DNA of 64,000 bases, taken from positions 1-64,000 of the forward strand of contig CAZVVN010000010.1 in the NCBI GenBank assembly GCA_964630665.1, in the 5' to 3' direction. Position 1 is the first letter of the stretch; each line of letters begins with the position of its first letter. Source of the DNA: UBA9619 sp964630665. Its GTDB lineage: Bacteria > Pseudomonadota > Gammaproteobacteria > Arenicellales > UBA868. The notes beneath the pieces are model-generated. The model was not told the origin of the DNA. It made no database searches and was given only the letters and a program-made list of their open reading frames with translations. Position numbers and translations under genes: made by a program. Of this stretch, positions 1 to 7,724 are shown piece by piece.

Positions 1-535
1 AACGTGCGCCTCGGAAGATAGGCTCCACGAAATACTTTGCATAGCGGACCAAGCCCTTCTTGGCAAAATATTGAGTGAGTGACTCTGAATCGAACTGCTC
101 GGCGGTCAGCAGTTGATTGGGATCCACTTTGTAACGAGCCCGTAGCAGATCCGGTATCAATGATAAGCAGCGAAGCTTGTCAGCCGGCGTTAATAAAGGA
201 TCAAAGAGAAGGTGGGAACCAGGTCCAAATCTGAGCTTGAAGGTGCGACCCTCGACATCGGCGAACACAGGCACCTTCGGCGCATCTTGTAGATGCCTTA
301 GAAGCCCGAGTTGTTTTACCAGGTCGAGAATTTCATGGCTGAATGAGTAGATCCAACGCGCGCCTGTATTAAAACGAAGACCATTGATCTGCCGCTCGGA
401 CATTCGCCCACCTGGCAATGCCTCAGCCTCAAGTAAAGTAACGCAAAATCCATTTTTTCCAAGTATATGGCCAGCGGTAAGCCCTGCCAGCCCAGCTCCA
501 ATAATGGTGATATTTTTCGTACTACTCCCTGTCAT
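1..535 (-). CDS. NAD(P)/FAD-dependent oxidoreductase (amine oxidase/phytoene desaturase-like), partial
   Basis: The gene starts at ATG 535 and runs off the left edge, so only about 178 N-terminal residues are visible. Residues 8-24 form an FAD-binding Rossmann motif (IIGAGLAGLTAG) ending at an acidic residue pair (LLEAE), followed by the PGGRM segment, as in the flavin amine oxidase, protoporphyrinogen oxidase and phytoene desaturase superfamily. The later visible part (RFNTGARWIYSF, then KKGLVRYAKYFVEP) fits a substrate-binding region, but the substrate cannot be told without the C-terminal half. Frame and motif are read directly; the family assignment is firm only at superfamily level. A perfect 12-bp palindrome (581-592) lies 46 bases upstream of the start. 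Confidence 0.75.
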   Translation of the reverse strand, partial: MTGSSTKNITIIGAGLAGLTAGHILGKNGFCVTLLEAEALPGGRMSERQINGLRFNTGARWIYSFSHEILDLVKQLGLLRHLQDAPKVPVFADVEGRTFKLRFGPGSHLLFDPLLTPADKLRCLSLIPDLLRARYKVDPNQLLTAEQFDSESLTQYFAKKGLVRYAKYFVEPIFRGAR

Positions 536-580
536 GGGTCATTTCACGTCGCAGAAAATGAAACATTGACCAATCCTTCT

Positions 581-592
581 GCAGTGCACTGC
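581..592. promoter_or_regulatory. 12-bp perfect palindrome upstream of the FAD oxidoreductase
   Basis: GCAGTGCACTGC is a perfect dyad centred about 50 bases upstream of the ATG at 535. Position and symmetry would suit a repressor operator, but no regulator is recognised and a chance palindrome is possible. Confidence 0.2.
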
Positions 593-766
593 TGTGAGGC
601 ATGCGCTGGCCCGTTTCGCTCATGTTCTCCCTACTCGAATCCCGGATCCTGCCCACGGCAGAATAACCCGGGCAAAATATTCACAGCATGACCCGGCTGG
701 CACCAAACAGGCAGGCAATTCCTTCAGTTTGGATTTCATTTCGAAGAGTGAGCTCTAATCCACAAC

Positions 767-1423
767 CTAGTCTTCTGAAATCAGCTGCAGGGCCTCATAG
801 ACCGCTGTAAACCCTCCGCTTGGCCTGGTAATGTCTATATGAATAGAACGAATTCCCAGGGCCTCTGCCCCCAGAATATTCCTCTGCTGATCATCTACAA
901 AAACCACACTGTCGATCTCTTCACCGAGTTCATCTACCGCCAGTTGATACGCGCGCCGATCAGGTTTCAGAACGCGTGTATGTGTTGCATCAACAATACT
1001 GTCCATTTTCGATAGTACTGGAAAAACATCATAGACCTCTGGTCCATGAAATAGTTCAAGCTCATTGGTCAGTAGACCGACCTTCCTGCCCTGACTCTTG
1101 CAACAGTCAATTAGCGCAATGGCCTCAGGCCGTAACGTCGACCGATGCCCTCGAAGATCCTTGACCAGGCGATTGATTGTTATCTCCTGCCCTACTAGCT
1201 GCTCTAGCTCTTGACAGCGTCGATACCAGTATTTTCTCTCGGAGATAGCGCCAACCAGGTACTGTTGCCACAATTGATCGTTAGGCGGATTAAATGGACC
1301 ATACCAGCCGAGAGTGCCCTTTGGCAGGCAGTAAAGTTCTTCGACTACAGTCCGATTTTCAAACAAAGAACGTGTAATCACTCCTCCAAAATCCAAAATT
1401 AGATGTCGGGGAGTTCGCTCCAT
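767..1423 (-). CDS. HAD-superfamily phosphatase (HAD-IA)
   Basis: A 218-residue haloacid dehalogenase-like hydrolase. Motif I is LDFGGVI, with nucleophile Asp11; the usual second Asp is Gly13, as in several YihX-type HAD-IA members. Motif II Thr119 lies in LLTNE, motif III Lys153 in LKPDR, and motif IV Asp177-Asp178 in VFVDD. A helical cap of about 90 residues sits between motifs I and II. The family hydrolyses phosphate from small phosphorylated metabolites in the cytoplasm; the substrate here is unknown. The gene stands alone: 231 bases separate it from the downstream oxidoreductase, and about 200 non-coding bases plus a decayed gene lie upstream, so neighbours give no hint of pathway. Confidence 0.85.
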   Translation of the reverse strand: MERTPRHLILDFGGVITRSLFENRTVVEELYCLPKGTLGWYGPFNPPNDQLWQQYLVGAISERKYWYRRCQELEQLVGQEITINRLVKDLRGHRSTLRPEAIALIDCCKSQGRKVGLLTNELELFHGPEVYDVFPVLSKMDSIVDATHTRVLKPDRRAYQLAVDELGEEIDSVVFVDDQQRNILGAEALGIRSIHIDITRPSGGFTAVYEALQLISED

Positions 1424-1617
1424 ATCGCTGAATATCGCTCCAACACATAAACAGTCGTAAGGTGTCCCAAGCCGGCCTGCTAATCTAAGTCAAAGAAGAC
1501 ACTCTCGCAGTGTTAATTCTAACCAATGACGTGCTCCGGTAGAATCAGCTGGCTATATTCGAGTGGATTATCCTCCTTCAGGAGGGCCGGTAACAAAAAT
1601 TAGCAAAGATCCGTCGC

Positions 1618-1921
1618 TTACGATCCGCCGGCTGATTCTTTATCCGATTGAAGAATAGCCAGACCCAGGATCAAGTCAGCTCTAGACCCCACAAACTCGC
1701 TTGATACATTAACCACTACGGCTGACCCAAAGGAATACATTGCCATCATAATGCGATCAGAACTTTGTTCGTCAACAACTCTTCTCAAAGCGAATAGTTC
1801 CTACATTCACTTTGGGCGCGAGATCAGCAGGATCCACCGTTAGACCCATAGGCTTCAAATAACGCTCAAACAGGATGTTACCCTCTGTGCTCGACGCCTT
1901 TGCTGTTAACTGATAGCAGGC
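1618..1921 (-). pseudogene. Probable 5'-truncated, frameshifted gene remnant
   Basis: This lies in the 534-base stretch between the HAD gene and the aldehyde dehydrogenase. On the minus strand, frame one is open from 1921 down to a TGA at 1774-1772 and reads like protein (FERYLKPMGLTVDPADL, then VNVGTIRFEKS). The frame shifted by one base continues in similar style (VDEQSSDRIMMAMYSFG, then SSEFVGSRADLILGLAIL) to a TAA at 1620-1618. Removing one base near 1775 would join them into one stretch of about 100 residues. A TAG at 1924-1922 closes the upstream side and no good start is seen. The alternative is a 56-residue gene starting at TTG 1788. I do not recognise the family. The rest of the interval (1424-1617, 1922-1957) shows only a small hairpin at 1572-1585. 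Confidence 0.35.
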
Positions 1922-1957
1922 CTACAATTGTCATTATCACCGCATGGCACGTAATCG

Positions 1958-3367
1958 ATGACTCAAATTCCAGTATCTAATCCCCGCACTGGTGAGGTGG
2001 ACTATTTCTTCGATGAACCTACTGAAGAGTCCTTGTTCTCGACGGTGGCACGGCTCCGCAAGAATCAGGAAATCTGGCGGAGACTGCCCATCGGCGAAAG
2101 AGGCCTGGTGTTGGAAGAGTTTGCAACTGCTTTAGACCGCCACCAGGCCCCATTAGCCGAAGCGCTAAGTGTGGACACCGGACGTTGGACCCTCTCGATT
2201 ATGGAGGTCGATGCACTGCAAGGCATCACGCGAAATAGAATCGAGCAAGCCAAAGACGTCTTAGCTGAACGACGGGTAACCGCACAAGGAGGGCTTGTGT
2301 CTCACCTGCAGGTCTTTGTCCCTTATCCTGTGGTTGCTGTAGTCGCGCCTTGGAACTATCCGTTGATTCTTTCCTTTCTGGACGCTGTACCAGCACTTCT
2401 AGCCGGGTGCTCGGTTATCATTAAGCCAAGCGAGATCACGCCACGGTTCATTGAAGTTATTCACGTAATTCTTGCGGATGTTCCAAAGCTTAGCCAGGTC
2501 GTCGAGATCATTGCCGGCACCCCCGCGACCGGCGAAAGCCTGATCAAGATGGCCGATGCTGTCAATTTCACCGGCAGTATTGATACCGGCCGCCGTATCG
2601 CAGCATCCGCTGCTTCCCTGCTCAAACCGGCATTTCTTGAACTTGGAGGCAAAGACCCAGCCATCGTGCTTCCTAGCGCTAATCTTAAAGAAGCCGCAGA
2701 GGCCGTCATGCACTGTGCAATTGTCAATACCGGACAAGCCTGCTTTTCGATTGAAAGAGTTTATGTCCACGAATCCCACGCCCAGGAATTCATAGACACA
2801 ATGTGCTCCCTGGCGGACCAGGTGACCTTGAATTTTGAAGATATTCGGGTTGGTGACATTGGGCCATTTATCTCAGCCAAGCAGGCGAAGATCGCTGAAC
2901 ACCACCTAGCTGATGCTCAGGGGAAAGGCGCACGGGTTCTAACTGGCGGCCATATCGAACGATATGGCGGTGGTTATTGGCTTCATCCAACGGTGGTGAC
3001 CAATGTCGACCATTCTATGGCACTGATGACCAAAGAGACCTTTTCCCCGATTGTACCGATTATGGTCTATAGCAATGAACAGCAGGCGGTTGAACTGGCT
3101 AACGATTCCGAGTACGGGCTAAGTGCTTCAGTTTTCGGAGCGGATTCTGATGTTGAACGAGTTGGACTGGAACTCGAATCCGGTGGCATCTACTGTAACG
3201 ATGTCGACCTGATCGGAAGTGCTGATGATTCAGCGGAGAAGATGAGTTTCAAAAATTCAGGGCTGGGGGGGTCTCGTTACGGACCGCAAGGCCTAATCCG
3301 ATTCACCCGTACCAAATCACTTGTTTTTCAGCACGGCCAGCCGGTATCGATTCGAGCACTTTCCTGA
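1958..3367 (+). CDS. NAD(P)-dependent aldehyde dehydrogenase
   Basis: A 469-residue member of the aldehyde dehydrogenase superfamily, oxidising an aldehyde to a carboxylate with NAD(P)+. Visible hallmarks are the oxyanion Asn133 in PWNYP, the cofactor segment SVIIKPSE (152-159), FTGS (204-207), general base Glu228 in LELGGKDP and catalytic Cys262 in NTGQACFS, followed by the conserved ETFSPIVPI segment. Length is normal for the family. The enzyme may belong to the succinate-semialdehyde or betaine-aldehyde type groups, but the substrate cannot be fixed. It is monocistronic, with a decayed gene before it and a beta-barrel protein gene 191 bases after. No strong Shine-Dalgarno precedes the ATG. 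Confidence 0.93.
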   Translation: MTQIPVSNPRTGEVDYFFDEPTEESLFSTVARLRKNQEIWRRLPIGERGLVLEEFATALDRHQAPLAEALSVDTGRWTLSIMEVDALQGITRNRIEQAKDVLAERRVTAQGGLVSHLQVFVPYPVVAVVAPWNYPLILSFLDAVPALLAGCSVIIKPSEITPRFIEVIHVILADVPKLSQVVEIIAGTPATGESLIKMADAVNFTGSIDTGRRIAASAASLLKPAFLELGGKDPAIVLPSANLKEAAEAVMHCAIVNTGQACFSIERVYVHESHAQEFIDTMCSLADQVTLNFEDIRVGDIGPFISAKQAKIAEHHLADAQGKGARVLTGGHIERYGGGYWLHPTVVTNVDHSMALMTKETFSPIVPIMVYSNEQQAVELANDSEYGLSASVFGADSDVERVGLELESGGIYCNDVDLIGSADDSAEKMSFKNSGLGGSRYGPQGLIRFTRTKSLVFQHGQPVSIRALS

Positions 3368-3435
3368 CACGGCCAGTCCGGAGCTAAGTTCTCGAACTGA
3401 ACAGAACCTGAGGTTATGCCGAATTGAGACAATTA

Positions 3436-3463
3436 TTGACAATACGAATTAACTAATTACCTT
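3436..3463 (+). promoter_or_regulatory. Candidate sigma70 promoter for the outer-membrane protein gene
   Basis: TTGACA at 3436-3441 is followed after 16 bases by TACCTT (3458-3463) in an AT-rich stretch. Downstream, a 10-base direct repeat (TCTTATTGTT at 3465-3474 and 3480-3489, 15-base period) lies between the promoter and the start codon. The -35 match is perfect; the -10 is weaker. Confidence 0.35.
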
Positions 3464-3558
3464 ATCTTATTGTTTCTATTCTTATTGTTCTGTACGCTAT
3501 GTTTTACAGCAGTAGAAGGATCTGTTATGATTACGAGCGGACATCTGAGGGCACTTTC

Positions 3559-4110
3559 GTGCGATTTAGACGACTGTTCGGATGCATGATGATCATCGCC
3601 AGCCTGGGATGCAACGCCGCGGTTGCCCAGGAAGTGATTTTTCAAGGACTCAATTCGGCTACCTGGGGCTACCCCGCGACTACCTACACCCCCGACGCTT
3701 TTTACGGCAGTCATCCGCCCAGCATTTTCTCCTACCAGGTCGTAAGGCCCGGTAGTTTTCTGCCTTCTCTATCTTTTCTTGTTGGTTCAGACGTTCCGAA
3801 ATCGTGGCAGAATGACAAACTATCCGACTGGTCGGATCGCCTGGAAGCAACTGACCTCAGTTTGTATTTATCGTTCCAGCCGGCTGGAAACGTTTACTTC
3901 CATGGGCTGCTGAGCAGCCCTCTCCATGCCTTCGCTGATGAACTCGATCAGAGCTCTGACGATACCCACAACATAGATTTTCGATACCGCGGTGCTCTGG
4001 GTATCATGCTGGGCGCCAAAGGTGCCTTCAATCTCCGACTCGAATTTCTGGGGACTCGTATGAGCAATCAGCTGGATACAATTTCGATCGGTGCCCGTTA
4101 CAGATTCTAG
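3559..4110 (+). CDS. Small outer-membrane beta-barrel protein, family not recognised
   Basis: The likely start is GTG 3559, with GAGG eight bases before it; this gives 183 residues. An in-frame ATG at 3499 would add 20 residues ahead of the signal peptide. The N terminus is a signal peptide: basic RFRR, hydrophobic core (FGCMMIIASLG), and AVA-Q cleavage near residue 23. The protein ends in an amphipathic strand with terminal Phe (SIGARYRF), the signature used by the BAM machine, and alternating strands occur through the C-terminal half (SLYLSFQPAGNVYFHG, NLRLEFLGTRM). I infer a small outer-membrane barrel of perhaps eight strands. PagL or OmpW-like functions cannot be supported from motifs. 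It has its own candidate promoter and stands between an aldehyde dehydrogenase and a convergent ATP-grasp gene. Confidence 0.6.
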   Translation: MRFRRLFGCMMIIASLGCNAAVAQEVIFQGLNSATWGYPATTYTPDAFYGSHPPSIFSYQVVRPGSFLPSLSFLVGSDVPKSWQNDKLSDWSDRLEATDLSLYLSFQPAGNVYFHGLLSSPLHAFADELDQSSDDTHNIDFRYRGALGIMLGAKGAFNLRLEFLGTRMSNQLDTISIGARYRF

Positions 4111-4126
4111 CCCTTTGCTTTAGCGT

Positions 4127-5380
4127 TCAATCATTAGTAACCCTCAGCGGCAACACGGGTGCGAGTACGAAATCTAGTCGTTGATGTGCTGCCTCCAAAG
4201 CGTTCTCCACACTTTCCGAGTCTTCGCCGATAGCGAAAATAAAACCGGGATACGAGCAGCCTTCCGGCCATGGCAGCAGTGTCTGCCCCGGACGTACGTC
4301 TATTTCCACCGAGGAGACCAAAGGGATTCGAGTAGCCTCTCCTATCCCCTCTACGCGTCTGACTACCCCACCCTGTCCCGGCACAGGGATCATCATTACA
4401 CCTGCAGCCTCTATATCTAGAGTGTAATCAGCCTTTTCGCCAACCGCGTTGGCTACGATGATCTCCTCAAGCGTTCGGCCGGTACTAAATTCCAGTAACT
4501 GCCCGCATCGTCCACCGATTGAACGACAGGCGATCTCGATAATCCAGATCCCCGACTCATTCAATCGACACTCTGCGTGGACCGGACCCCAACGAAGGCC
4601 AAGTTCTCTGCAAGCGGTGGCCAGTTGGTTCTCTACCAGCGATAGCACTGATTTAGATTGACGAGACGGAGTGACATATATCGTCTCTTCAAAATACGGC
4701 CCCTTCAGCGGATTCGGCTTGTCGAATACAGCCAGTAAGGTCAGCTCTCCATCATCCAACAGGCCTTCAACCGCGATTTCCTCTCCGGGTATATAGTCTT
4801 CGATCAGGGCGACCAGCTCCGGATCACTTCCTTCAGCCAGCAGTATCTTCTCTATACGCTCGAGCGCGCTTTCCAGTTCCGCTGGGCTGTCAGCACGAAT
4901 TACGCCACGACTTGCTGACAACCGCGTGGGCTTACAGACACAGGGATAAGCCACATCATCGAGAATATTTTGACTCTGACTCCTGAGCTTCACCAGTCGG
5001 TGGCTTGGTATAGATACGTCAAAACGCGAAAGAATCTGTCGGGACAGTTCTTTGCGCGTCGCCGCTCGTACGCTGTCGACGGAATTGCCCCTGAGTCCCA
5101 AATGTGCTGCTACCTCAGCGGCCAATTCCACACTCGCGTCATCCGTCCCAATGACACCATCGAAAGGCGTTCGCTTATGTTGGGTCGCTATGACTGACAC
5201 AGCATCCGGCGCGCACAGCGATTCGAGGGCGATTCCAGTCAAGCCGGCACTGGGTATACGGTACCTTGCTACTGATGCAATAACACACTCGAATCCCAGT
5301 CTTTGAACAGCTTCGGAATACGCGGCCGTACGATAGCTATTCCCCGGTGCTATCAGTAGTAATCGGCGCACACCCAGCAC
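4127..5380 (-). CDS. ATP-grasp domain ligase, orphan
   Basis: A 417-residue ATP-grasp enzyme. An N-terminal preATP-grasp Rossmann-like domain (residues 1-110) precedes the ATP-grasp fold. ATP-binding Lys150 lies in YPCVCKPTRLSASRG; the hinge is LIEDYIPGEE (192-201). The Mg-binding part runs from HAECRL (268-273) to IEIACRSIGG (281-290). The C terminus (PGQTLLPWPEGCSYPGFIF) resembles the lid region of L-amino acid and peptide-ligase types. The family joins a carboxylate to an amine or thiol through an acyl phosphate. The substrate is unknown: no biosynthetic partner genes are adjacent. It is convergent with the barrel-protein gene and ends 47 bases after erpA in the same direction, so it may be co-transcribed with erpA. 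Confidence 0.75.
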   Translation of the reverse strand: MLGVRRLLLIAPGNSYRTAAYSEAVQRLGFECVIASVARYRIPSAGLTGIALESLCAPDAVSVIATQHKRTPFDGVIGTDDASVELAAEVAAHLGLRGNSVDSVRAATRKELSRQILSRFDVSIPSHRLVKLRSQSQNILDDVAYPCVCKPTRLSASRGVIRADSPAELESALERIEKILLAEGSDPELVALIEDYIPGEEIAVEGLLDDGELTLLAVFDKPNPLKGPYFEETIYVTPSRQSKSVLSLVENQLATACRELGLRWGPVHAECRLNESGIWIIEIACRSIGGRCGQLLEFSTGRTLEEIIVANAVGEKADYTLDIEAAGVMMIPVPGQGGVVRRVEGIGEATRIPLVSSVEIDVRPGQTLLPWPEGCSYPGFIFAIGEDSESVENALEAAHQRLDFVLAPVLPLRVTND

Positions 5381-5427
5381 GTATATTGCCGCGGAACTGA
5401 CACAGCTAAAGTGGGAAGCAGCTTAGT

Positions 5428-5817
5428 TCAGTGGGCGCCGCCGCAGCCACCACACGCACCACTACCTCCAACCGCTTTGAACACGTTGTTAAAGACGAAG
5501 GTGGCGTTAACACCGTCATCGACATAATCGATTTCAGCACCTTTCATATATGCCAGTGCCACCGGGTCGACCAGCAGCCTGCAACCCCGATCGTCTTCAA
5601 GAACACTATCGCGATGGTCTGGCGCCTCTGCAAACGTCATTCCATAATTCATACCGCTGCAACCACCGCCCGATATAAAGACTCGGACGGCCGATATGGT
5701 GTCATCAGCATCCTCGAGCAGTCCGGCGATTTTTCCTTTCGCAGCGTCGGTAACTGCCAGTTCTTCACTCGGAATCGTCTTAAGAATATCTAACGAGCCT
5801 CTAAGCTCCGCCATCAT
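5428..5817 (-). CDS. erpA: Iron-sulfur cluster insertion protein, A-type carrier (ErpA/IscA family)
   Basis: A HesB/IscA-family carrier that accepts and delivers [Fe-S] clusters to apoproteins. Counting from the ATG at 5817, the three cluster Cys are Cys53 in GGGCSGMNYG and Cys122 and Cys125 in ACGGCGG at the C terminus. The spacing ACGGC replaces the usual CGCG of ErpA and IscA, which is a common variant in long A-type proteins. ATG 5817 has GGAG six bases upstream; an ATG at 5829 is also in frame and would add four residues. No isc or suf genes are nearby. It is divergent from the iron-trafficking gene yggX, with a shared 10-bp inverted repeat between them, which suggests joint iron-related control (inference). 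Confidence 0.88.
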   Translation of the reverse strand: MMAELRGSLDILKTIPSEELAVTDAAKGKIAGLLEDADDTISAVRVFISGGGCSGMNYGMTFAEAPDHRDSVLEDDRGCRLLVDPVALAYMKGAEIDYVDDGVNATFVFNNVFKAVGGSGACGGCGGAH

Positions 5818-5838
5818 AGCCTTCTCCATTTCTTTTCA

Positions 5839-5922
5839 GGTAAGATCACCAGGGTTTGTCGAGGTGAATAACCACTTTACTTGTAATTCATTAATTTCTT
5901 TCCCACCGGGTATGATCTTACC
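5839..5922. promoter_or_regulatory. Divergent erpA/yggX spacer with a perfect 10-bp inverted repeat
   Basis: GGTAAGATCA (5839-5848) and TGATCTTACC (5913-5922) are exact inverted copies separated by 64 bases. Read towards each gene, both copies appear as TGATCTTACC. One is directly before the yggX ATG; the other is 9 bases before the upstream erpA ATG at 5829. TATGAT (5911-5916) overlaps the yggX copy and would place a transcription start at or next to the ATG. The spacer does not match Fur or IscR consensus sequences well. Confidence 0.4.
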
Positions 5923-6198
5923 ATGCACACTGTTGACTGCGTCGTTCTGAAACAACCTGCAGAAGGCCTTGAGTCACCGCCCTATCCTGGAGATTTGGGT
6001 GAACGAATCTATGAAAATGTTTCCAGAGACGGCTGGCATCAATGGCTGGAACGACTGGTGCTGATCATCAATGAGAACCAGTTGACGACCACGGACCCGG
6101 AACACATTGACTTCATTGAACAGCACATGCTCGGATTCCTGTTTGGTGAGGGCGAACTTGGCGACCTTCCTCAGGGATTTATGCCTCGAAAGAAGTAG
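5923..6198 (+). CDS. yggX: Fe(2+)-trafficking / oxidative damage protection protein YggX
   Basis: A 91-residue protein matching YggX along its whole length: DCVVLKQPAEG near the N terminus with the conserved Cys6, YPGDLGERIYENVS (21-34), DGWHQWLERLVLIINENQL, then FIEQHMLGFLF. YggX limits damage by intracellular ferrous iron and superoxide and helps keep Fe-S enzymes active; the conserved Cys is functionally important in the family. The start is fixed by alignment with known YggX N termini. No Shine-Dalgarno is visible before the ATG (GATCTTACC precedes it), and a TATGAT box lies just upstream, so a leaderless mRNA is possible. It is convergent with pdxJ, 7 bases apart. Confidence 0.92.
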   Translation: MHTVDCVVLKQPAEGLESPPYPGDLGERIYENVSRDGWHQWLERLVLIINENQLTTTDPEHIDFIEQHMLGFLFGEGELGDLPQGFMPRKK

Positions 6199-6205
6199 CG
6201 CAAAC

Positions 6206-6931
6206 TTAAAGCGCGGCCGCGTTGACGATCTTTTTCATCTCGGAAACAGCTTCACCCAGGCCGGTGAACACTGCCCTTGCGATGATGGCGTGACCGATAT
6301 TCAGTTCCGCTATCCCAGGCAGCGCGGCCACTGCCGACACATTATGGTAGTGCAGACCATGTCCAGCGTTGATTCTTAACGGGAGGGTGGAAGCAAATTC
6401 AATGGCAGTCTTGATTCTGGCAAGCTCGCTTTTTTTCGATTTTATTGAAAGAGCATCGGCAAATCCGCCAGTATGTATCTCGATAGCGTCAGCGCCGATC
6501 TCATAGGAAGCCTCGACCTGCTGTTGCTCAGGATCGATGAACATCGAAACCCTTATGCCGGAGTCTTGAAGTCGTTGGATCGTAGAACGTAAGGCGTCTT
6601 TCCGGCCACAGACATCGAGCCCACCTTCAGTAGTCAGTTCTTCTCGTTTCTCTGGTACGACACAGACATCGTCCGGTCTGATTCTGCCGGCAATTGCGAC
6701 CATCTCATCCGTTGCTGCCATCTCCAGGTTCATGCGGGTCTGAATAAGCCCGCGAAGGGTTTCAACGTCCTTATCGACGATGTGTCTTCTATCTTCGCGC
6801 AGGTGTAGGGTGATCAGGTCTGCTCCGGACTGTTCAGCGATCAGTACCGCGTGCGCAGGCTGCGGGTAACTCGTGCCACGAGCCTGCCTCAAGGTTGCTA
6901 CATGATCAATATTAATGCCAAGTTCAATCAA
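6206..6931 (-). CDS. pdxJ: Pyridoxine 5'-phosphate synthase
   Basis: It condenses 3-amino-2-oxopropyl phosphate with 1-deoxy-D-xylulose 5-phosphate to pyridoxine 5'-phosphate in the DXP-dependent vitamin B6 pathway. Motifs in order are NIDHVATLRQARG, HLREDRRH, NLEMA, VPEKREELTTEGG, IEIHTGG, INAGHGL and ELNIGHAIIARA. The start is most likely TTG 6931: AGGAG lies seven bases upstream and the 241-residue product matches the family's length and N terminus. Starting at ATG 6970 or 6994 would add a non-conserved 13-21 residues and overlap recO. It is last in a minus-strand row with recO, era, rnc and lep genes, 28 bases after recO, as in many Gammaproteobacteria. Its substrate DXP also feeds dxr, at 36 kb. 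Confidence 0.96.
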   Translation of the reverse strand: MIELGINIDHVATLRQARGTSYPQPAHAVLIAEQSGADLITLHLREDRRHIVDKDVETLRGLIQTRMNLEMAATDEMVAIAGRIRPDDVCVVPEKREELTTEGGLDVCGRKDALRSTIQRLQDSGIRVSMFIDPEQQQVEASYEIGADAIEIHTGGFADALSIKSKKSELARIKTAIEFASTLPLRINAGHGLHYHNVSAVAALPGIAELNIGHAIIARAVFTGLGEAVSEMKKIVNAAAL

Positions 6932-6959
6932 ATCAGATCTCCTAGTTCCTAACCTCGGA

Positions 6960-7715
6960 TTACTGGCCATTTCCAACCGGTTCATCGGCTGCATCTAGCC
7001 CAGGAAACAACTTACTGTAGATCGCCCGACTGTGGAGAGCCCTGCCGTTCATATGTTCGGACAGGACAACTCGGGTCAGCTTTTTGAGTTCAAGGCGGCT
7101 TCGTGCATCCAGATTAACGCCCATACTCAAGGCAAGCAAGGAGTCGCCGTGCACCAGAACACCGCCACCTTGGTTGCCGTCATAGCGTGTAGGCCCAGTA
7201 TCCGGCTTGTACCGGTACAGCACACCACGTTCAATAGCCCGACCAGTTGCTGGCTCTTGTTCCAAATGCAGGCCATATCCAACCTCCTCGAGCAGTGTTT
7301 TCTCAAATTGACGGAGCACCTGCTGTGGTTCCTGATTACCTCGGATCAGCTGTATGGCCTCCTTGTAGGCGTCGTAAAGCGCCTCGTGCGGATCGAATCT
7401 GTGAAGCATTCTGATGACCAACTCACTCATATAGTAGCCACAGAACAACCGTTCTCGAGAAAGGTATGCTCTCGCTACAACGGGTTCTGCCAGAGTCATC
7501 GTTCTGACCTCACCTTTTCCTGTGTATTGGACAACAAGTTCCTGAAAGGGCTGTAAAGCGCCGCGAAAACGGCTTTTCAGTCTTCTGCCACCCTTGGCAA
7601 TCGCAGCGATCCTGCCGTGCTCACGCGTAAAAAGGTCCACCAGTAGACTGGTTTCTGAATAGGGCCAGCGATGCAGCAGATATGAATATTCATTATGGAT
7701 ACGCTGTCTGTTCAC
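6960..7715 (-). CDS. recO: DNA repair protein RecO
   Basis: A 251-residue RecO, which with RecR loads RecA on SSB-coated single-stranded DNA in gap repair and promotes strand annealing. The N terminus shows the OB-fold pattern (YLLHRWPYSETSLLVDLFTREHG, in parts), then the central helical region around RMLHRFDPHEALYDAY. Zinc-binding Cys of Gram-positive RecO are absent, as usual in Gammaproteobacteria. The start is GTG 7715, with AAGGG upstream. It lies 9 bases after era and before pdxJ, the conserved rnc-era-recO-pdxJ order. acpS, which often follows pdxJ, is not present. Confidence 0.95.
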   Translation of the reverse strand: MNRQRIHNEYSYLLHRWPYSETSLLVDLFTREHGRIAAIAKGGRRLKSRFRGALQPFQELVVQYTGKGEVRTMTLAEPVVARAYLSRERLFCGYYMSELVIRMLHRFDPHEALYDAYKEAIQLIRGNQEPQQVLRQFEKTLLEEVGYGLHLEQEPATGRAIERGVLYRYKPDTGPTRYDGNQGGGVLVHGDSLLALSMGVNLDARSRLELKKLTRVVLSEHMNGRALHSRAIYSKLFPGLDAADEPVGNGQ

Positions 7716-7724
7716 ACCAAACCC

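Noticed and set aside
628..660. TCGAATCCCGG stretch resembling a tRNA T-loop
   Set aside because: No acceptor stem, anticodon arm or D arm can be folded around it.
1572..1585. TCCTCC/GGAGGG hairpin as a terminator or as an anti-Shine-Dalgarno element
   Set aside because: The stem is five or six pairs without a T run, and no start codon lies close behind it on either strand.
5881..5897. TGTAATTCATTAATT as a Fur box between erpA and yggX
   Set aside because: Only about half of the positions match the 7-1-7 Fur consensus; AT-richness explains it equally well.
7032..7556. 174-codon open frame on the plus strand
   Set aside because: It is antisense to recO, which has clear family sequence and operon context; the plus-strand translation resembles no protein family.
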